A stretch of DNA of 64,000 bases from Novipirellula sp052161655 (lineage in GTDB: Bacteria; Planctomycetota; Planctomycetia; Pirellulales; Pirellulaceae). The position numbers were made by a program, and so were the translations under genes. Each line of letters begins with the position of its first letter. The first letter of the stretch is position 1. The notes below the pieces were generated by a model. That model was not told the DNA's origin, searched no databases, and saw nothing but the letters and a program-made list of their open reading frames with translations. Shown one piece after another: positions 51,275-59,648 of this stretch. The stretch covers positions 7,068,001 through 7,132,000 of the forward strand of contig NZ_CP197418.1 in the NCBI RefSeq assembly GCF_052161655.1. Direction: 5' to 3'.

Positions 51275-52408
51275 TTAGTAAACGCCTACCGTTGTGGCGC
51301 CAGCTAGTTCGTGGAATGGACGAACGCCGCTGACTCCGTCCCAAGGGTACAAGTCGAATGGAGCTTCGCGCTCTCCTTCGTCACGTTCCATGAACCCAGG
51401 CACAAAGAACTCATCGGTCAACGTATAAAGTTTGACGCGACCGGTTTCGCCCATGCCAACCACTTGGTTGTAGTCATCAAAACTAACGACTTCGGTGGCA
51501 GCGCGAGGCTGGGGGGCGTAATACGAGATTTTGTATCCATCGGCGGCGGTGATCGGTTTACTGCATGCCAATCCCATCAAGGTATTGCCATAGGTGGGTG
51601 TCATGTAGACGCCGCTTTCCTCTGGAGGACCGCCAAGCAACTCTTCAACACAGAAACGAGTCCACTGTGGCGTGAATTCGGTGCCTCCCGAAAAGATGCC
51701 GGAGATACCGATTTCTTGGAAACTTGTGCCTCGTGCTTCAAGTGCTTCGCCAAGCGACTCGATCAGTTTAGGCGTTCCAAACATGCACTTCACGTCATGA
51801 CCTGCGGTCAAAATCGTGATCGCTTGATCCATGCAGTGCTTCTTGTATTCTTCGAGGTGCTCCATCCACCCCTTCTTGATCAGCTTGACGACCCAGCGTG
51901 GATCCAAGTCAATACAGAAGCAAATACCATCGCGGTGCTGCGCTAGATGCTCGACCGCCAAACGCAATCGACGAGGCCCGCTAGGCCCCAACATCAACCA
52001 GTTGGCTCCCTTGGGGAAGTATTTTTCGGGCAGCGTATTGCTGAACAACTCGTAATCTTTCCAGTGATCCTCAATCACCATTCGGCTCTTAGGAACCCCA
52101 GTGGTCCCCCCAGTTTCAAAAACGTAGACGGGTTTTCCCGCATGACCTTTGGGAACCCAGCGACGGATCGGGCCGCCGCGAAGCCACTCGTCTTCGAAGA
52201 GCGGAAACTTTTTCAAATCATCAAACGACTTCACATCCTTCAGCGGATCAAAATTCAACTCACGTTTCTTCTCGAGCCAGAAGGGGCTGCCGGTCTCGTC
52301 GCTAAAGTGCCAGTGAACGGTTTTCAGCGTGTGCTCGTTCAGCTGGTCACGAGCCTCTGCTGCTTGTTTCGCAACTTGCTCGCTGATTGGTTTATCCACA
52401 GCAGACAT
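51275..52408 (-). CDS. Acyl-adenylating enzyme, LuxE / phenylacetate-CoA ligase type
   Basis: 377 residues from the ATG at 52406-52408 (MSAVDKPISEQ); 24 upstream codons do not fit. VYVFETGGTTGVPKSRMV is the ATP/AMP-binding P-loop of the adenylate-forming superfamily. GISGIFSGGTEFTPQW and YMTPTYGNTLMGLACSK follow the LuxE/PaaK order (YG-N-T adenine contact). The length equals that of LuxE and lacks the large C-terminal lid of typical CoA ligases. It would activate a carboxylic acid as acyl-AMP and pass it to a Cys or CoA. The next gene is a LuxC-like reductase, which supports an acid-reducing pair. Confidence 0.83.
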   Translation of the reverse strand: MSAVDKPISEQVAKQAAEARDQLNEHTLKTVHWHFSDETGSPFWLEKKRELNFDPLKDVKSFDDLKKFPLFEDEWLRGGPIRRWVPKGHAGKPVYVFETGGTTGVPKSRMVIEDHWKDYELFSNTLPEKYFPKGANWLMLGPSGPRRLRLAVEHLAQHRDGICFCIDLDPRWVVKLIKKGWMEHLEEYKKHCMDQAITILTAGHDVKCMFGTPKLIESLGEALEARGTSFQEIGISGIFSGGTEFTPQWTRFCVEELLGGPPEESGVYMTPTYGNTLMGLACSKPITAADGYKISYYAPQPRAATEVVSFDDYNQVVGMGETGRVKLYTLTDEFFVPGFMERDEGEREAPFDLYPWDGVSGVRPFHELAGATTVGVY

Positions 52409-52595
52409 GAAAAATCTCGCTAAAGAAGTCAAGAAGATTGAGGTAGGATCAAAACCGTCACGGATTGCGAAGGGCAACATGATGGTGGGGATTCACATCA
52501 TATCAACTATCGACGATCCCGTAATCCGGTGTTCAGTGCAAAGCAGCATGGGCGAGGGGAGATTGTCGCCAGCCCACTATCACCGAGATGGCAAT

Positions 52596-52622
52596 AAAAA
52601 AACCACGGCCGAAACCGTGGTT
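52596..52622 (-). terminator. Rho-independent terminator for the Gly-rich protein gene
   Basis: On the minus strand: AACCACGG, loop TTTCGG, CCGTGGTT, then a run of T. It lies about 60 bp past the stop of the 52680-53909 gene. Confidence 0.85.
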
Positions 52623-52679
52623 CTGAGTTAGTCATCGTGTCCAGCAACCTGTTGCCTGCGGAACAAGATCAGTGAAACG

Positions 52680-53909
52680 TTATTTAATTGGGGTAAGAGG
52701 CTCTGGAGGCGTGATTACAGGGTTGTCGTTGTTATTGTCATCAATCGCGACAGCAACCAATCCACCGATAGCTGCGAGACCCACGATGCCACCGAGTCCG
52801 CCGCCGCCAAGACCTCCTCCTCCGCCACCACTGCCGCCACCACCGTAGCCGCCACCATAACCACCACCACCGTAGCCGCCGCCAGGGGCATAACCGCCAT
52901 CAAGTGGTGTACCGAAGCCATCGACAGCAATTCCGCCATCACCAATGATTTCACCGGGGCCGCCACAACCGCAACCGTCAACAATCGGTCCACCATCAAC
53001 GATCACTTCATCACAGCAATGAATGATTTGAGGCATCGGAGCGACTTGCATCTCGAATGACGAGCAGCATGAATGGTGATGACCAAAGATTTTGATCAGT
53101 TTCTCTTTGTCGTCCGCTGCTGCTTCTTTCTGCGACTCTTCGCCAACCAATTCGAAGCCAGCCAAACCTACACCTGCCGAACCAACCGCAAGCAGCGAAT
53201 ACTCGCCAGCGGGAAGCTCAGCGATTTGAAAAGCTCCTTCGCTGTCCGTAACAGCCCGAGCAACGGTTTCGCCATTTTTCACAACGAATACATTCGTAAG
53301 GTTCGCGGCCTGCAAATCGGAGCCGCGAGCACCAGCAAGACGAAGCACGCCTTTCAACCCACCGTCAGTTTGCGAAACACGGAGATACTGATCATTGCAA
53401 ACTCGCTCCGAAACTTCACTTAGCTTATCCGAAGGCAACTCAACCGCGGAATCCACTGTCTTGGCTGGCAGGTAACGTAAGACCGCACTTTTGACCAAGG
53501 TGTAATCGATGTTAGCAGCCGCAATTTCCACTTCGCTTGGGAAATTAGCTCCCGTTGCTGCCTGAGCATCCAAGACATGCATCGCACAACATGCGAACAC
53601 GTCTTTGGCTTTGGCGGTCACCGAGTAAACACCTGGCTCGATGTTAGAGACCGAGAACTTACCAGCTTCATCCGATGTCGCCCGCCACACTTTTCCATCA
53701 CTCGAGAGCAGGGTGACTTTAGCATTCGCGATGGCCTTTGCTTCTCCGTTGACCGACGGCACAACGACACGCCCTGTCAACGACTCGGACGACGCGAGGC
53801 TCACCCATTGGCTGATTGTTAAATGGTTGACCTCGTTTTCGGCATGCACGCGAGGCGCGGCAAAGACCGATCCGAGTAGAAGAGCCAGTGCCGTTACGAA
53901 AAGTCTCAT
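52680..53909 (-). CDS. Secreted protein: carboxypeptidase-like regulatory domains with Cys/His- and Gly-rich C-terminus
   Basis: 409 residues, signal peptide MRLFVTALALLLGSVFAAPRVHA. Two beta-sandwich segments (SLTGRVVVPSVNGEA..AKVTLLSSDGKVWRAT..GKFSVSNIEPGVYSV and GVLRLAGA..AFQIAELPAGEYSL) are carboxypeptidase-regulatory-like (CNA-B type). Then comes a Cys/His cluster (FGHHHSCCSSFE, IHCCDE, DGCGCGG), a Gly/Tyr-rich stretch (GGGYGGGGYGGGYGGGG), a hydrophobic piece (GIVGLAAIGGLVAVAI) and an acidic/Pro tail. It has its own terminator, suggesting a well-expressed single gene. Could be an envelope structural or metal-binding protein; no enzymatic motif is seen. Confidence 0.8.
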   Translation of the reverse strand: MRLFVTALALLLGSVFAAPRVHAENEVNHLTISQWVSLASSESLTGRVVVPSVNGEAKAIANAKVTLLSSDGKVWRATSDEAGKFSVSNIEPGVYSVTAKAKDVFACCAMHVLDAQAATGANFPSEVEIAAANIDYTLVKSAVLRYLPAKTVDSAVELPSDKLSEVSERVCNDQYLRVSQTDGGLKGVLRLAGARGSDLQAANLTNVFVVKNGETVARAVTDSEGAFQIAELPAGEYSLLAVGSAGVGLAGFELVGEESQKEAAADDKEKLIKIFGHHHSCCSSFEMQVAPMPQIIHCCDEVIVDGGPIVDGCGCGGPGEIIGDGGIAVDGFGTPLDGGYAPGGGYGGGGYGGGYGGGGSGGGGGGLGGGGLGGIVGLAAIGGLVAVAIDDNNNDNPVITPPEPLTPIK

Positions 53910-54233
53910 CTATTTAGCCTTGATGTGTATTTTTATTGTGGTTGAGACGCAGCCGACTCGAGTGAAGTGCTTCAATCGAGGAAGCTTGGGCAACTTATGC
54001 AGCTGCAATAGTAAGTCATACCCCTACGCTAAACAAGCCTATAATCGTCATCTTTGCTATCACTCTCATCGAAATTCCGGGCTTCCGATCCCGCAAAACG
54101 CCATTTCTTGACGCACCTGCACAAAAAAACACCCACCGGCACGCGTGAACACCACCCAATGGGGGCGACACTTACAGATAACGCGATGCCCTTAATTTCC
54201 CGCAATCCATCTATCTAGCGACCGAGTCATTTC
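53910..54233. other. Divergent intergenic region
   Basis: About 320 bp between the Gly-rich protein gene and the 54234 gene. AT-richer than its surroundings near 53920-53940 and 53990-54060. No hairpin repeat and no supported gene. Confidence 0.4.
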
Positions 54234-54644
54234 GTGCCCAACCCCTTCGAGCCTCCGATCGAACTGCCATCCGAAAAGGGCGTCTTCGGAGACAACGCCA
54301 CCTTGATTACACGTCGATTTCTCTATCGCGTGATCCAATATCGACGGCCCTTCACCGGGACACTTGTGTATAGCGGTTGGTGGTTTCGACAGAAAATCGA
54401 AATCAATGGCACCGTGGTTTGGTGGAAAGTGAGCTGGCTAAACATCAGCCCCAACGTCTCGTTTACGATTCCCGTCGAGGCTTTGGCTTACAAACATGTC
54501 AACGAAGGCGTATCGCAACTCCATGATTCTGTGCCGAGCCAACCGATACTAGGACGGATTGAAATTCAATTCACACGAGGCTTGCAAATTCGACGTTTTC
54601 GCCTTTGGTTCGACAATCAGATTGTTTACGACGAAATCGACTAA
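54234..54644 (+). CDS. Hypothetical protein, 136 residues
   Basis: GTG start. Not recognised. The sequence is rich in aromatic and beta-forming residues (FTGTLVYSGWWFRQKIEINGTVVWWKVSW, shown in part) and ends with ILGRIEIQFTRGLQIRRFRLWFDNQIVYDE, suggesting an all-beta fold of about 110 residues. No signal peptide or membrane helix. The even aromatic pattern and lack of overlap with another gene make it likely to be real. Convergent with the phosphoesterase at 27 bp. Confidence 0.6.
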   Translation: MPNPFEPPIELPSEKGVFGDNATLITRRFLYRVIQYRRPFTGTLVYSGWWFRQKIEINGTVVWWKVSWLNISPNVSFTIPVEALAYKHVNEGVSQLHDSVPSQPILGRIEIQFTRGLQIRRFRLWFDNQIVYDEID

Positions 54645-54671
54645 GGCTAAGCAATGAGCCATGCCAATGAA

Positions 54672-55274
54672 TCAGGGAATATCGACCACCACGCCAGAGG
54701 GACCCGCGTTGAGCACTAATGAGGGTCCGATCTGCACCTGCTTTCCCCAATCGCTGTGAATGTGGCCACAAACGACCAATTTGGGTTCCCGAGCTTCGAC
54801 AACGCCACGGATCGCTTTACTGCCGCGGACGCGTCCGCCGGTGTCATGGTCAACGCTATCGATCGGTGGCGAGTGAACCACCAAAATCCCCTCTTGAGGG
54901 CAACCCGCTAACATGTCGGCGGCTTGATCCTCGTCAAAGTCGTAGCTCCATTCACCAAACGGCGTCACTGGGATTCCGCCTCCCACGCCCCAAAAGTGAA
55001 CTCCCGCAAGCTCGCATCCATTGCCGTGCAAGACGGTTGCGGCTTCCCATGCCTTAGCAGCTTCCTTTAATTCTTCGAACGTTTCGCCGTTTCCCGGCAC
55101 GAGCACCGACGGTTTGCGGATTGCCGACAAAATGTTCAATGTGTCAGAGATTCCTCGATGCTGGTTAGCAAAGTCACCCGCACCGATCACAACATCCACG
55201 TTTTCGGACATCGTCACAAGCTTTTCTGCAGCCGATTTATCACAGTGCAGATCGCTAAAGCAAAGGTATTTCAT
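54672..55274 (-). CDS. Calcineurin-like metallophosphoesterase
   Basis: 200 residues from the ATG at 55272-55274, preceded by GAGAGAA; a longer frame adds 12 residues. The metal-ligand motifs are complete: CFSDLHCD (D-x-H), GAGDFANQ (GD-x-x), VPGNGET (GN-E/H), ILVVHSPPID (H) and CGHIHSDWG (GH-x-H). The small size and motif order fit the YfcE/ICC-type single-domain branch, which acts on phosphodiesters or phosphoproteins in the cytosol. Substrate unknown. No operon partner. Confidence 0.88.
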   Translation of the reverse strand: MKYLCFSDLHCDKSAAEKLVTMSENVDVVIGAGDFANQHRGISDTLNILSAIRKPSVLVPGNGETFEELKEAAKAWEAATVLHGNGCELAGVHFWGVGGGIPVTPFGEWSYDFDEDQAADMLAGCPQEGILVVHSPPIDSVDHDTGGRVRGSKAIRGVVEAREPKLVVCGHIHSDWGKQVQIGPSLVLNAGPSGVVVDIP

Positions 55275-55449
55275 TGGATTCTCTCGATGGATATCAAGTC
55301 TTCTCGGCAAGTATTGCTACAGGCGGTTGGCGATATTCTAACGACTTTGCCACACCGCTCTCAATCAGCTGAACAATCAAGGTTACCGCCAACGACCACA
55401 GCAACTAAAGTGACGGCAGACTGTCTTGTTTTCTAATTTTTGAGTTGGC

Positions 55450-55800
55450 ATGCCGCAATCGCTTTCCCCAAATTTCCGTCGCACGCTATTGCTGATCCTT
55501 GCGATCCTGCTGATGGTGGGCAGTGCTGTGGCATGGTGGCTGGGCAGCGAAAGCTCCGCGAAGTTTGCGGCAGCCGCAATGGGCCGGATCGGGCTCGTTT
55601 TGGCTGCACTTTGGTTGGCGTGGCCGTCGCTTCGTCGCCCCGCGAGTTGGTTCCCGCCTGCGGTAGCCGTGATCGGAGTCATCTCGCTGATGGTGTTGGC
55701 GGCTCAACCACGGCTGATCTTCGCGGTCGTGCCTGCGGCAGCCACCCTGATCTCGATCACGATGCTGGTGCGAGGATTTCGTGGGCCCCCGAAGCGATAG
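55450..55800 (+). CDS. Small hypothetical membrane protein
   Basis: 116 residues, not recognised. Four hydrophobic segments: LLLILAILLMVGSAVAWWL, MGRIGLVLAALWLAW, WFPPAVAVIGVISLMVLAA and LIFAVVPAAATLISITMLV. Basic at both ends (NFRR, RGFRGPPKR). Another frame covering the same DNA lacks these features, so this frame is preferred. Confidence 0.6.
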   Translation: MPQSLSPNFRRTLLLILAILLMVGSAVAWWLGSESSAKFAAAAMGRIGLVLAALWLAWPSLRRPASWFPPAVAVIGVISLMVLAAQPRLIFAVVPAAATLISITMLVRGFRGPPKR

Positions 55801-56170
55801 CCCCCAGGCTGAGTCAGTGGCGCCCCCATCGCCCGTCTGCGGCTTGCCAGATCCACACTGACCGACAAGCTGCCGCGAATTGCGATTGCAAAAAATGGTG
55901 AAACACTTGTTTCACGCCGTTAAACTCCGTGAAAGACAAGTTTCACGGCGTCATCAGCATGGAATAACCGTAATCGGCGCCAAAATTGGAAAAAACCTAC
56001 CTACCTGGCCTCCAAATGGCCGAAAGAACCAACAACACCGGTCTGATCAGATCGGTCGGAGGATCAGTTACCAGCGACGGTGACATCCTTAATCCTTGTC
56101 GCACCGGGCGACTGGGCCTCCGGCTGGTTATTCGCATCGGAGCGATTTAGCACTGTAGGGAGGCATTTCC
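55801..56170. other. Intergenic region upstream of the BON protein
   Basis: Holds two tandem palindromes (55898-55947), listed separately, and a smaller palindrome CGATCTGATCAG-like at 56040-56054. No supported gene. Confidence 0.5.
55898..55947. promoter_or_regulatory. Two tandem palindromes, candidate operator pair
   Basis: Site 1 at 55898-55915: GTGAAACA-CT-TGTTTCAC. Site 2 at 55928-55947: CGTGAAA-GACAAG-TTTCACG. They share the half-site GTGAAA/TTTCAC and their centres are about 31 bp apart, three helical turns. They sit about 225 bp before the BON-protein start. The half-site spacing suits a dimeric repressor. An alternative is a paired-hairpin repeat. Confidence 0.45.
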
Positions 56171-57469
56171 ATGCGACGGACGTATTTCGGATTGGCGATT
56201 GCCGCGATCGCTGCTTTAGGACCTATGCAGGTCTTTGGCGGCGATCGAGAAATCGCTCAGCAAATTATTCAACGGTTGAAAGTCAACCGCGACTCAGGAG
56301 CGTTGAAGGATTTCACGCTCGACATGAAAGTCGACAACGGGGTCGTGCTGTTTCGCGGCAACGTCAGCCAGTCGACTCAAAAAGATCTTGTCCTGAAGAC
56401 AGCTTCAGGCATCGAAGGGATCAACAACATTGTCGACGAAGTGACCATTAACGGTCACTCGCCTGAGGCAGAGCAGACGACCGCAACGGTCGTCAAACCA
56501 GTCAAGAGCGTTGCGATTGTGACGCCCGCACCTGCGACAAAAGAGACAGTCGAACTAGCCAAACCGGCTGCGACTGTAAAAGCAGTAGCGAAGTCAAATC
56601 GCAACCAACCCAGCAAATCGAATTTTTCGTTCAGCCAAGCTTTGGCAGCGAAAGCCGCTTCGATTCAGAAGAACGAAAAAACTTCGGCCACACCGGCTGA
56701 AGCAACCATCGTTCAAGCAGACTTGCCTCGCTTTGAGGCTCCTGCCGTGATGCCGGGCGAAATTCGCCCAACGGCCGCAGTCGAGCTGAACGCTTCGCCG
56801 ATTCCAAACGAAGACGAACAAGTCGTTTCGGCTGTCGTCGGTGCTTTAGGACAGGCTCAGAAATCGGGCCATCTGCGTGGCTTTGGGGTTGATGTCACAA
56901 GCCGTGGTGGTGTCGTTCACTTGCAGGGACGTGCCGCTTCGGCAAGTCAACGTGATACCATTGTTCGTATCGCCGAATCGACTCCGGGTGTTGCGGGAGT
57001 GCATGACGCGATTCAGGTCGCCGAAGCAGCACTGCCTCGTCTGCCTAAACCACCTACCTTGCAAGCAGCACCGGCGCAGCCGATGCAAGCTCGCATGGTT
57101 GCCAACCAAGGACCTGCACAAGCAATGGCAGCTCCTTATCGCATGCACCCTCAACAACCTGTTCAAGCGGCACCGGTTGGCTACGGTGCTATGCAAGGTG
57201 CACCGACCATGGGGCAACCTGTGCCGATGGCTCCTTACACTGGCGGCGGAGCACCTCGCTACGATTCGCCAAACTTGCCAAACTATGCTTGGCCAGGCTA
57301 CGCATCTTACCCTAACTATGCTGCGTTGACCTATCCACAGCAGTACAGCCCATCGGCATTTCCTTACATTGGCCCATTCTATCCGTACCCGCAGGTACCA
57401 CTTGGATGGCGTAAGGTTAGCCTTGAATGGGACGACGGTTGGTGGTTCCTGGACTTCACAGACCGCTAG
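56171..57469 (+). CDS. Secreted BON-domain protein with Pro/Ala/Gln-rich tail
   Basis: 432 residues, signal peptide MRRTYFGLAIAAIAALGPMQVFGG. Two BON domains: about 25-95 (AQQIIQRLKVNRDSGALKDF, VDNGVVLFRGNVSQSTQKDL, ASGIEGINNIVDEVTI) and about 215-290 (VVSAVVGALGQAQKSGHLRG, RGGVVHLQGRAASASQRDTI, STPGVAGVHDAI). BON domains bind phospholipid or envelope polymers. The linker (95-210) is Ala/Thr/Lys-rich and the tail (290-410) Pro/Gln/Tyr-rich with low complexity, ending in a compact WRKVSLEWDDGWWFLDFTDR. The repeated aromatic end suggests an envelope-associated anchor. A strong terminator follows. Confidence 0.83.
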   Translation: MRRTYFGLAIAAIAALGPMQVFGGDREIAQQIIQRLKVNRDSGALKDFTLDMKVDNGVVLFRGNVSQSTQKDLVLKTASGIEGINNIVDEVTINGHSPEAEQTTATVVKPVKSVAIVTPAPATKETVELAKPAATVKAVAKSNRNQPSKSNFSFSQALAAKAASIQKNEKTSATPAEATIVQADLPRFEAPAVMPGEIRPTAAVELNASPIPNEDEQVVSAVVGALGQAQKSGHLRGFGVDVTSRGGVVHLQGRAASASQRDTIVRIAESTPGVAGVHDAIQVAEAALPRLPKPPTLQAAPAQPMQARMVANQGPAQAMAAPYRMHPQQPVQAAPVGYGAMQGAPTMGQPVPMAPYTGGGAPRYDSPNLPNYAWPGYASYPNYAALTYPQQYSPSAFPYIGPFYPYPQVPLGWRKVSLEWDDGWWFLDFTDR

Positions 57470-57514
57470 GGCTGATTCGGATCAACGATCCGTCAGCTAA
57501 TCGCTTTAAACTTG

Positions 57515-57553
57515 AAAGCTCGTGATACAGTTCGCTGTTCACGAGCTTTTTTC
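57515..57553 (+). terminator. Rho-independent terminator after the BON-protein gene
   Basis: AAAGCTCGTGA, 13-base loop, TCACGAGCTTT followed by more T. Located about 45 bp past the stop. Confidence 0.88.
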
Positions 57554-57894
57554 ATTGGCTGAGTGGCTATCGATTGGATAAATGGCACGTTGGGCGAACT
57601 GCGGGCGATTATGCGAACGTCCAGGACCACGTTTTCCGGGTCCATTTCGGCACGCGACTTACCCTGGGAATTCGGGCGACGATCCAACCAGACGATGCTC
57701 GACGCGAGCGTTAATGAATTGTCACTGTGGCGAGCTGGGGGAACATGATGAAGCGAAGTCGCTACGATTCTTTTAGACGGTTTTTCGGAACTTTCGGAAT
57801 TACCCGCAAGATCCTCCCAAGTTCACACGATACTAGAATTACGCAGATCGCTGGTTGCGATCAATCGTAAGGAAAACCACGGAAGGTTGCTCGG
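57554..57894. other. Gap before the lipoprotein gene
   Basis: About 340 bp. Overlapping short frames on both strands (57493-57776) have no recognised features. GGAAGG at 57881-57886 is the ribosome-binding site of the next gene. Confidence 0.45.
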
Positions 57895-58539
57895 ATGAAG
57901 ACTCCTAATTCAACATGTGTACGGCCCACCAACGACGATGGGAACAGCGAGGCACGTGTTGCCAAGAAATCGTACGCCTCGCAAATCGCATTTTGCATGA
58001 TTGCAATGATCGCGATCGGCTCCACCGGATGCTACGGACTTGGAGGTTCCAACATTAATCTGGGCTTCCTGACCTACCCGATTCCAGTAAGCCCCTATTT
58101 CCAGCACAAGCAAGAAGAGAAGTTCTGGAAGAAGGAGCGATATGACCGCGTCCCAATCTTGGGCCCGACTACCTCGGGCGGTACCGCGGTTGCCCTTGAC
58201 CCACCGAGTGACGACGAAGTCATGCACGCACTCGAATCGGCTCGCCCGGTCCAAGGCGGCATTCCTTTGATCTGGGAAACGCAACGCAACAACGTGCGGA
58301 TCATTAAAGAAAAGATCGCGGATTACGTTGACCCACCACGTTTCTATCCGCTGATCGGTCCTGCACAACTGCACCACGCTCACTACAAGTGCTCGATCTA
58401 CTTCGACGAGAAAACGATCGTCGGGTATCCCGTTCCCCACACCTTGCATGACCGGGACGCGATCGAAGTGGTCTACATTGACCATAACCACTTCCACATG
58501 GTTGGCGACGTCGATCCTTATACGACGCCTAACCTGTAA
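57895..58539 (+). CDS. Planctomycete-type lipoprotein, function unknown
   Basis: 214 residues; GGAAGG eight bases before the ATG. A basic N-terminus of about 25 residues is followed by SQIAFCMIAMIAIGSTGC, a lipoprotein signal with lipobox STGC (Cys46). The mature part begins YGLGGSNINLGFLTYPIPVSPYFQ and has VDPPRFYPLIGPAQLHHAHYKC and TIVGYPVPHTLHDRDAIEVVYIDHNHFHMVGD, His-rich near the end. I know no functional assignment. The strong ribosome-binding site and clean terminator suggest high expression. Confidence 0.72.
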   Translation: MKTPNSTCVRPTNDDGNSEARVAKKSYASQIAFCMIAMIAIGSTGCYGLGGSNINLGFLTYPIPVSPYFQHKQEEKFWKKERYDRVPILGPTTSGGTAVALDPPSDDEVMHALESARPVQGGIPLIWETQRNNVRIIKEKIADYVDPPRFYPLIGPAQLHHAHYKCSIYFDEKTIVGYPVPHTLHDRDAIEVVYIDHNHFHMVGDVDPYTTPNL

Positions 58540-58573
58540 GACCTACCGCAACCAACACTGCAATCAAAGACGA

Positions 58574-58604
58574 AAGGCTAGCTCACCTCGAGCTAGCCTT
58601 TTTT
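58574..58604 (+). terminator. Rho-independent terminator after the lipoprotein gene
   Basis: AAGGCTAGCTC, loop ACCTC, GAGCTAGCCTT, then TTTT. Perfect 11-base arms, 35 bp past the stop. Confidence 0.92.
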
Positions 58605-58711
58605 CGTTTGGCTGCCTCTGCTTTTCCCCAACTAAGAACTTGTGAGCCGCAACGAGTAAGAGTGCGTCCGGCTTAGAAAACCTCGTTATCCACGTGACCG
58701 CGTAAAAAATC

Positions 58712-58757
58712 CCTCGGACTAAAGTCCGAGGCTATCGAAATTTGTCGCTCCGCGACA
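58712..58757. repeat. Two small hairpins of REP type
   Basis: 58712-58735: arms CCTCGGAC/GTCCGAGG, loop TAAA, foot ATAG on the minus strand. 58743-58757: TGTCGC-TCC-GCGACA, the bare foot and loop of the GTCGC class. Confidence 0.65.
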
Positions 58758-58802
58758 GCAAATAGCGCAACTTCAAAACGCGCGAGTGAGGGACCTGCTG
58801 CG

Positions 58803-58825
58803 GGATCTTTAACAAGATCCACTAC
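58803..58825 (-). repeat. Class-2 REP hairpin with GTAG foot
   Basis: On the minus strand: GTAGT, arms GGATCTT/AAGATCC, loop GTTA. It sits five bases from the SDR gene's stop. Confidence 0.75.
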
Positions 58826-58829
58826 ACTA

Positions 58830-59648
58830 CTATTGAATGTAGTTTCGATTCCAGCCGCCGTTAACTTGCACCACTTGGCCGGTGAAAAACGAGTTTTCGG
58901 GATCTGAGACGAAAGCAATCACGCGGGCAATATCCTCGGGCGTCCCCCAGCGATTCATCAAAGATTGATCGCGGGCCCGAGCGTCCCAGTACTCGCTTGC
59001 TGCCTGTCCCCAAGACGTTTGAATCCAACCCGGCGCGACGACGTTCACGCGCACATGGGGTGCTACAGATTGAGCGAGACTTTTGGCGAACGCGGTGATT
59101 GCGGCTTTGACTGGGGCAAACATTTGGCCGGCGTCGCCCTCCATGCCTGCCGACGATTGGTCCCAGCCGATGAAAGCCATCGAGGGCGGCAATGTCAGCG
59201 ATTGGCTCGACATTCGCGAAACGACCATGCGGGACAGATGGATCGTGCCCATCACATCGACCTGCATCAATTGCCGCAGCTTCGCATCAAAATCAAGCTC
59301 TGAAAATTCGCCCGTCAACACATCCACTCCCGCGTTGTTGACCCAAGTATGAATCACACCGAGCTCGCTGAAGCACTGATTCGCAAACGCATTCGTCGCT
59401 CGCGATTCGCCAAGGTCGGCCGCCAGCAGCACTGGGTCGGCCCCATGCCGTCGACACTCGTCGGCAGTCTGTTTCGCTCCGTCAGCGTTTGTCCGATAGT
59501 GAATCACGACACGCTGGACACCTTGCCGAGCGAAGTCGATCGCGATCGCTCTCCCGATACCGCTCGAAGCCCCCGTGACCACCGCGTTCGTAGCGTGAAA
59601 TTGCAAATCCACCACTTGAACCACTAAGCCTTTTCCATGTTTGGTCAC
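58830..59648 (-). CDS. Short-chain dehydrogenase/reductase-like protein lacking the catalytic Tyr
   Basis: 272 residues. AVVTGASSGIGRAIAIDFA is the NAD(P)-binding loop and TWVNNAGVD the structural NNAG motif. The catalytic YxxxK is here FAPVK: Phe177 and Lys181, in GWDQSSAGMEGDAGQMFAPVK. The Phe codon TTT (59118-59120) differs from Tyr TAT by one base. The fold end (NVVAPGWIQTSWG, RWGTPEDIARVIAFVSDP, FTGQVVQVNGGW) is intact, as in FabG-like proteins. I recall other SDRs with a GWDQ...MF segment, so this may be a subgroup with altered chemistry and not a broken gene. The N-terminus may be shorter than shown. Confidence 0.85.
   Translation of the reverse strand: MTKHGKGLVVQVVDLQFHATNAVVTGASSGIGRAIAIDFARQGVQRVVIHYRTNADGAKQTADECRRHGADPVLLAADLGESRATNAFANQCFSELGVIHTWVNNAGVDVLTGEFSELDFDAKLRQLMQVDVMGTIHLSRMVVSRMSSQSLTLPPSMAFIGWDQSSAGMEGDAGQMFAPVKAAITAFAKSLAQSVAPHVRVNVVAPGWIQTSWGQAASEYWDARARDQSLMNRWGTPEDIARVIAFVSDPENSFFTGQVVQVNGGWNRNYIQ

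Noticed and set aside
49736..52408. Bioluminescence operon
   Set aside because: Only LuxC-like and LuxE-like proteins occur; there is no luciferase and no LuxD.
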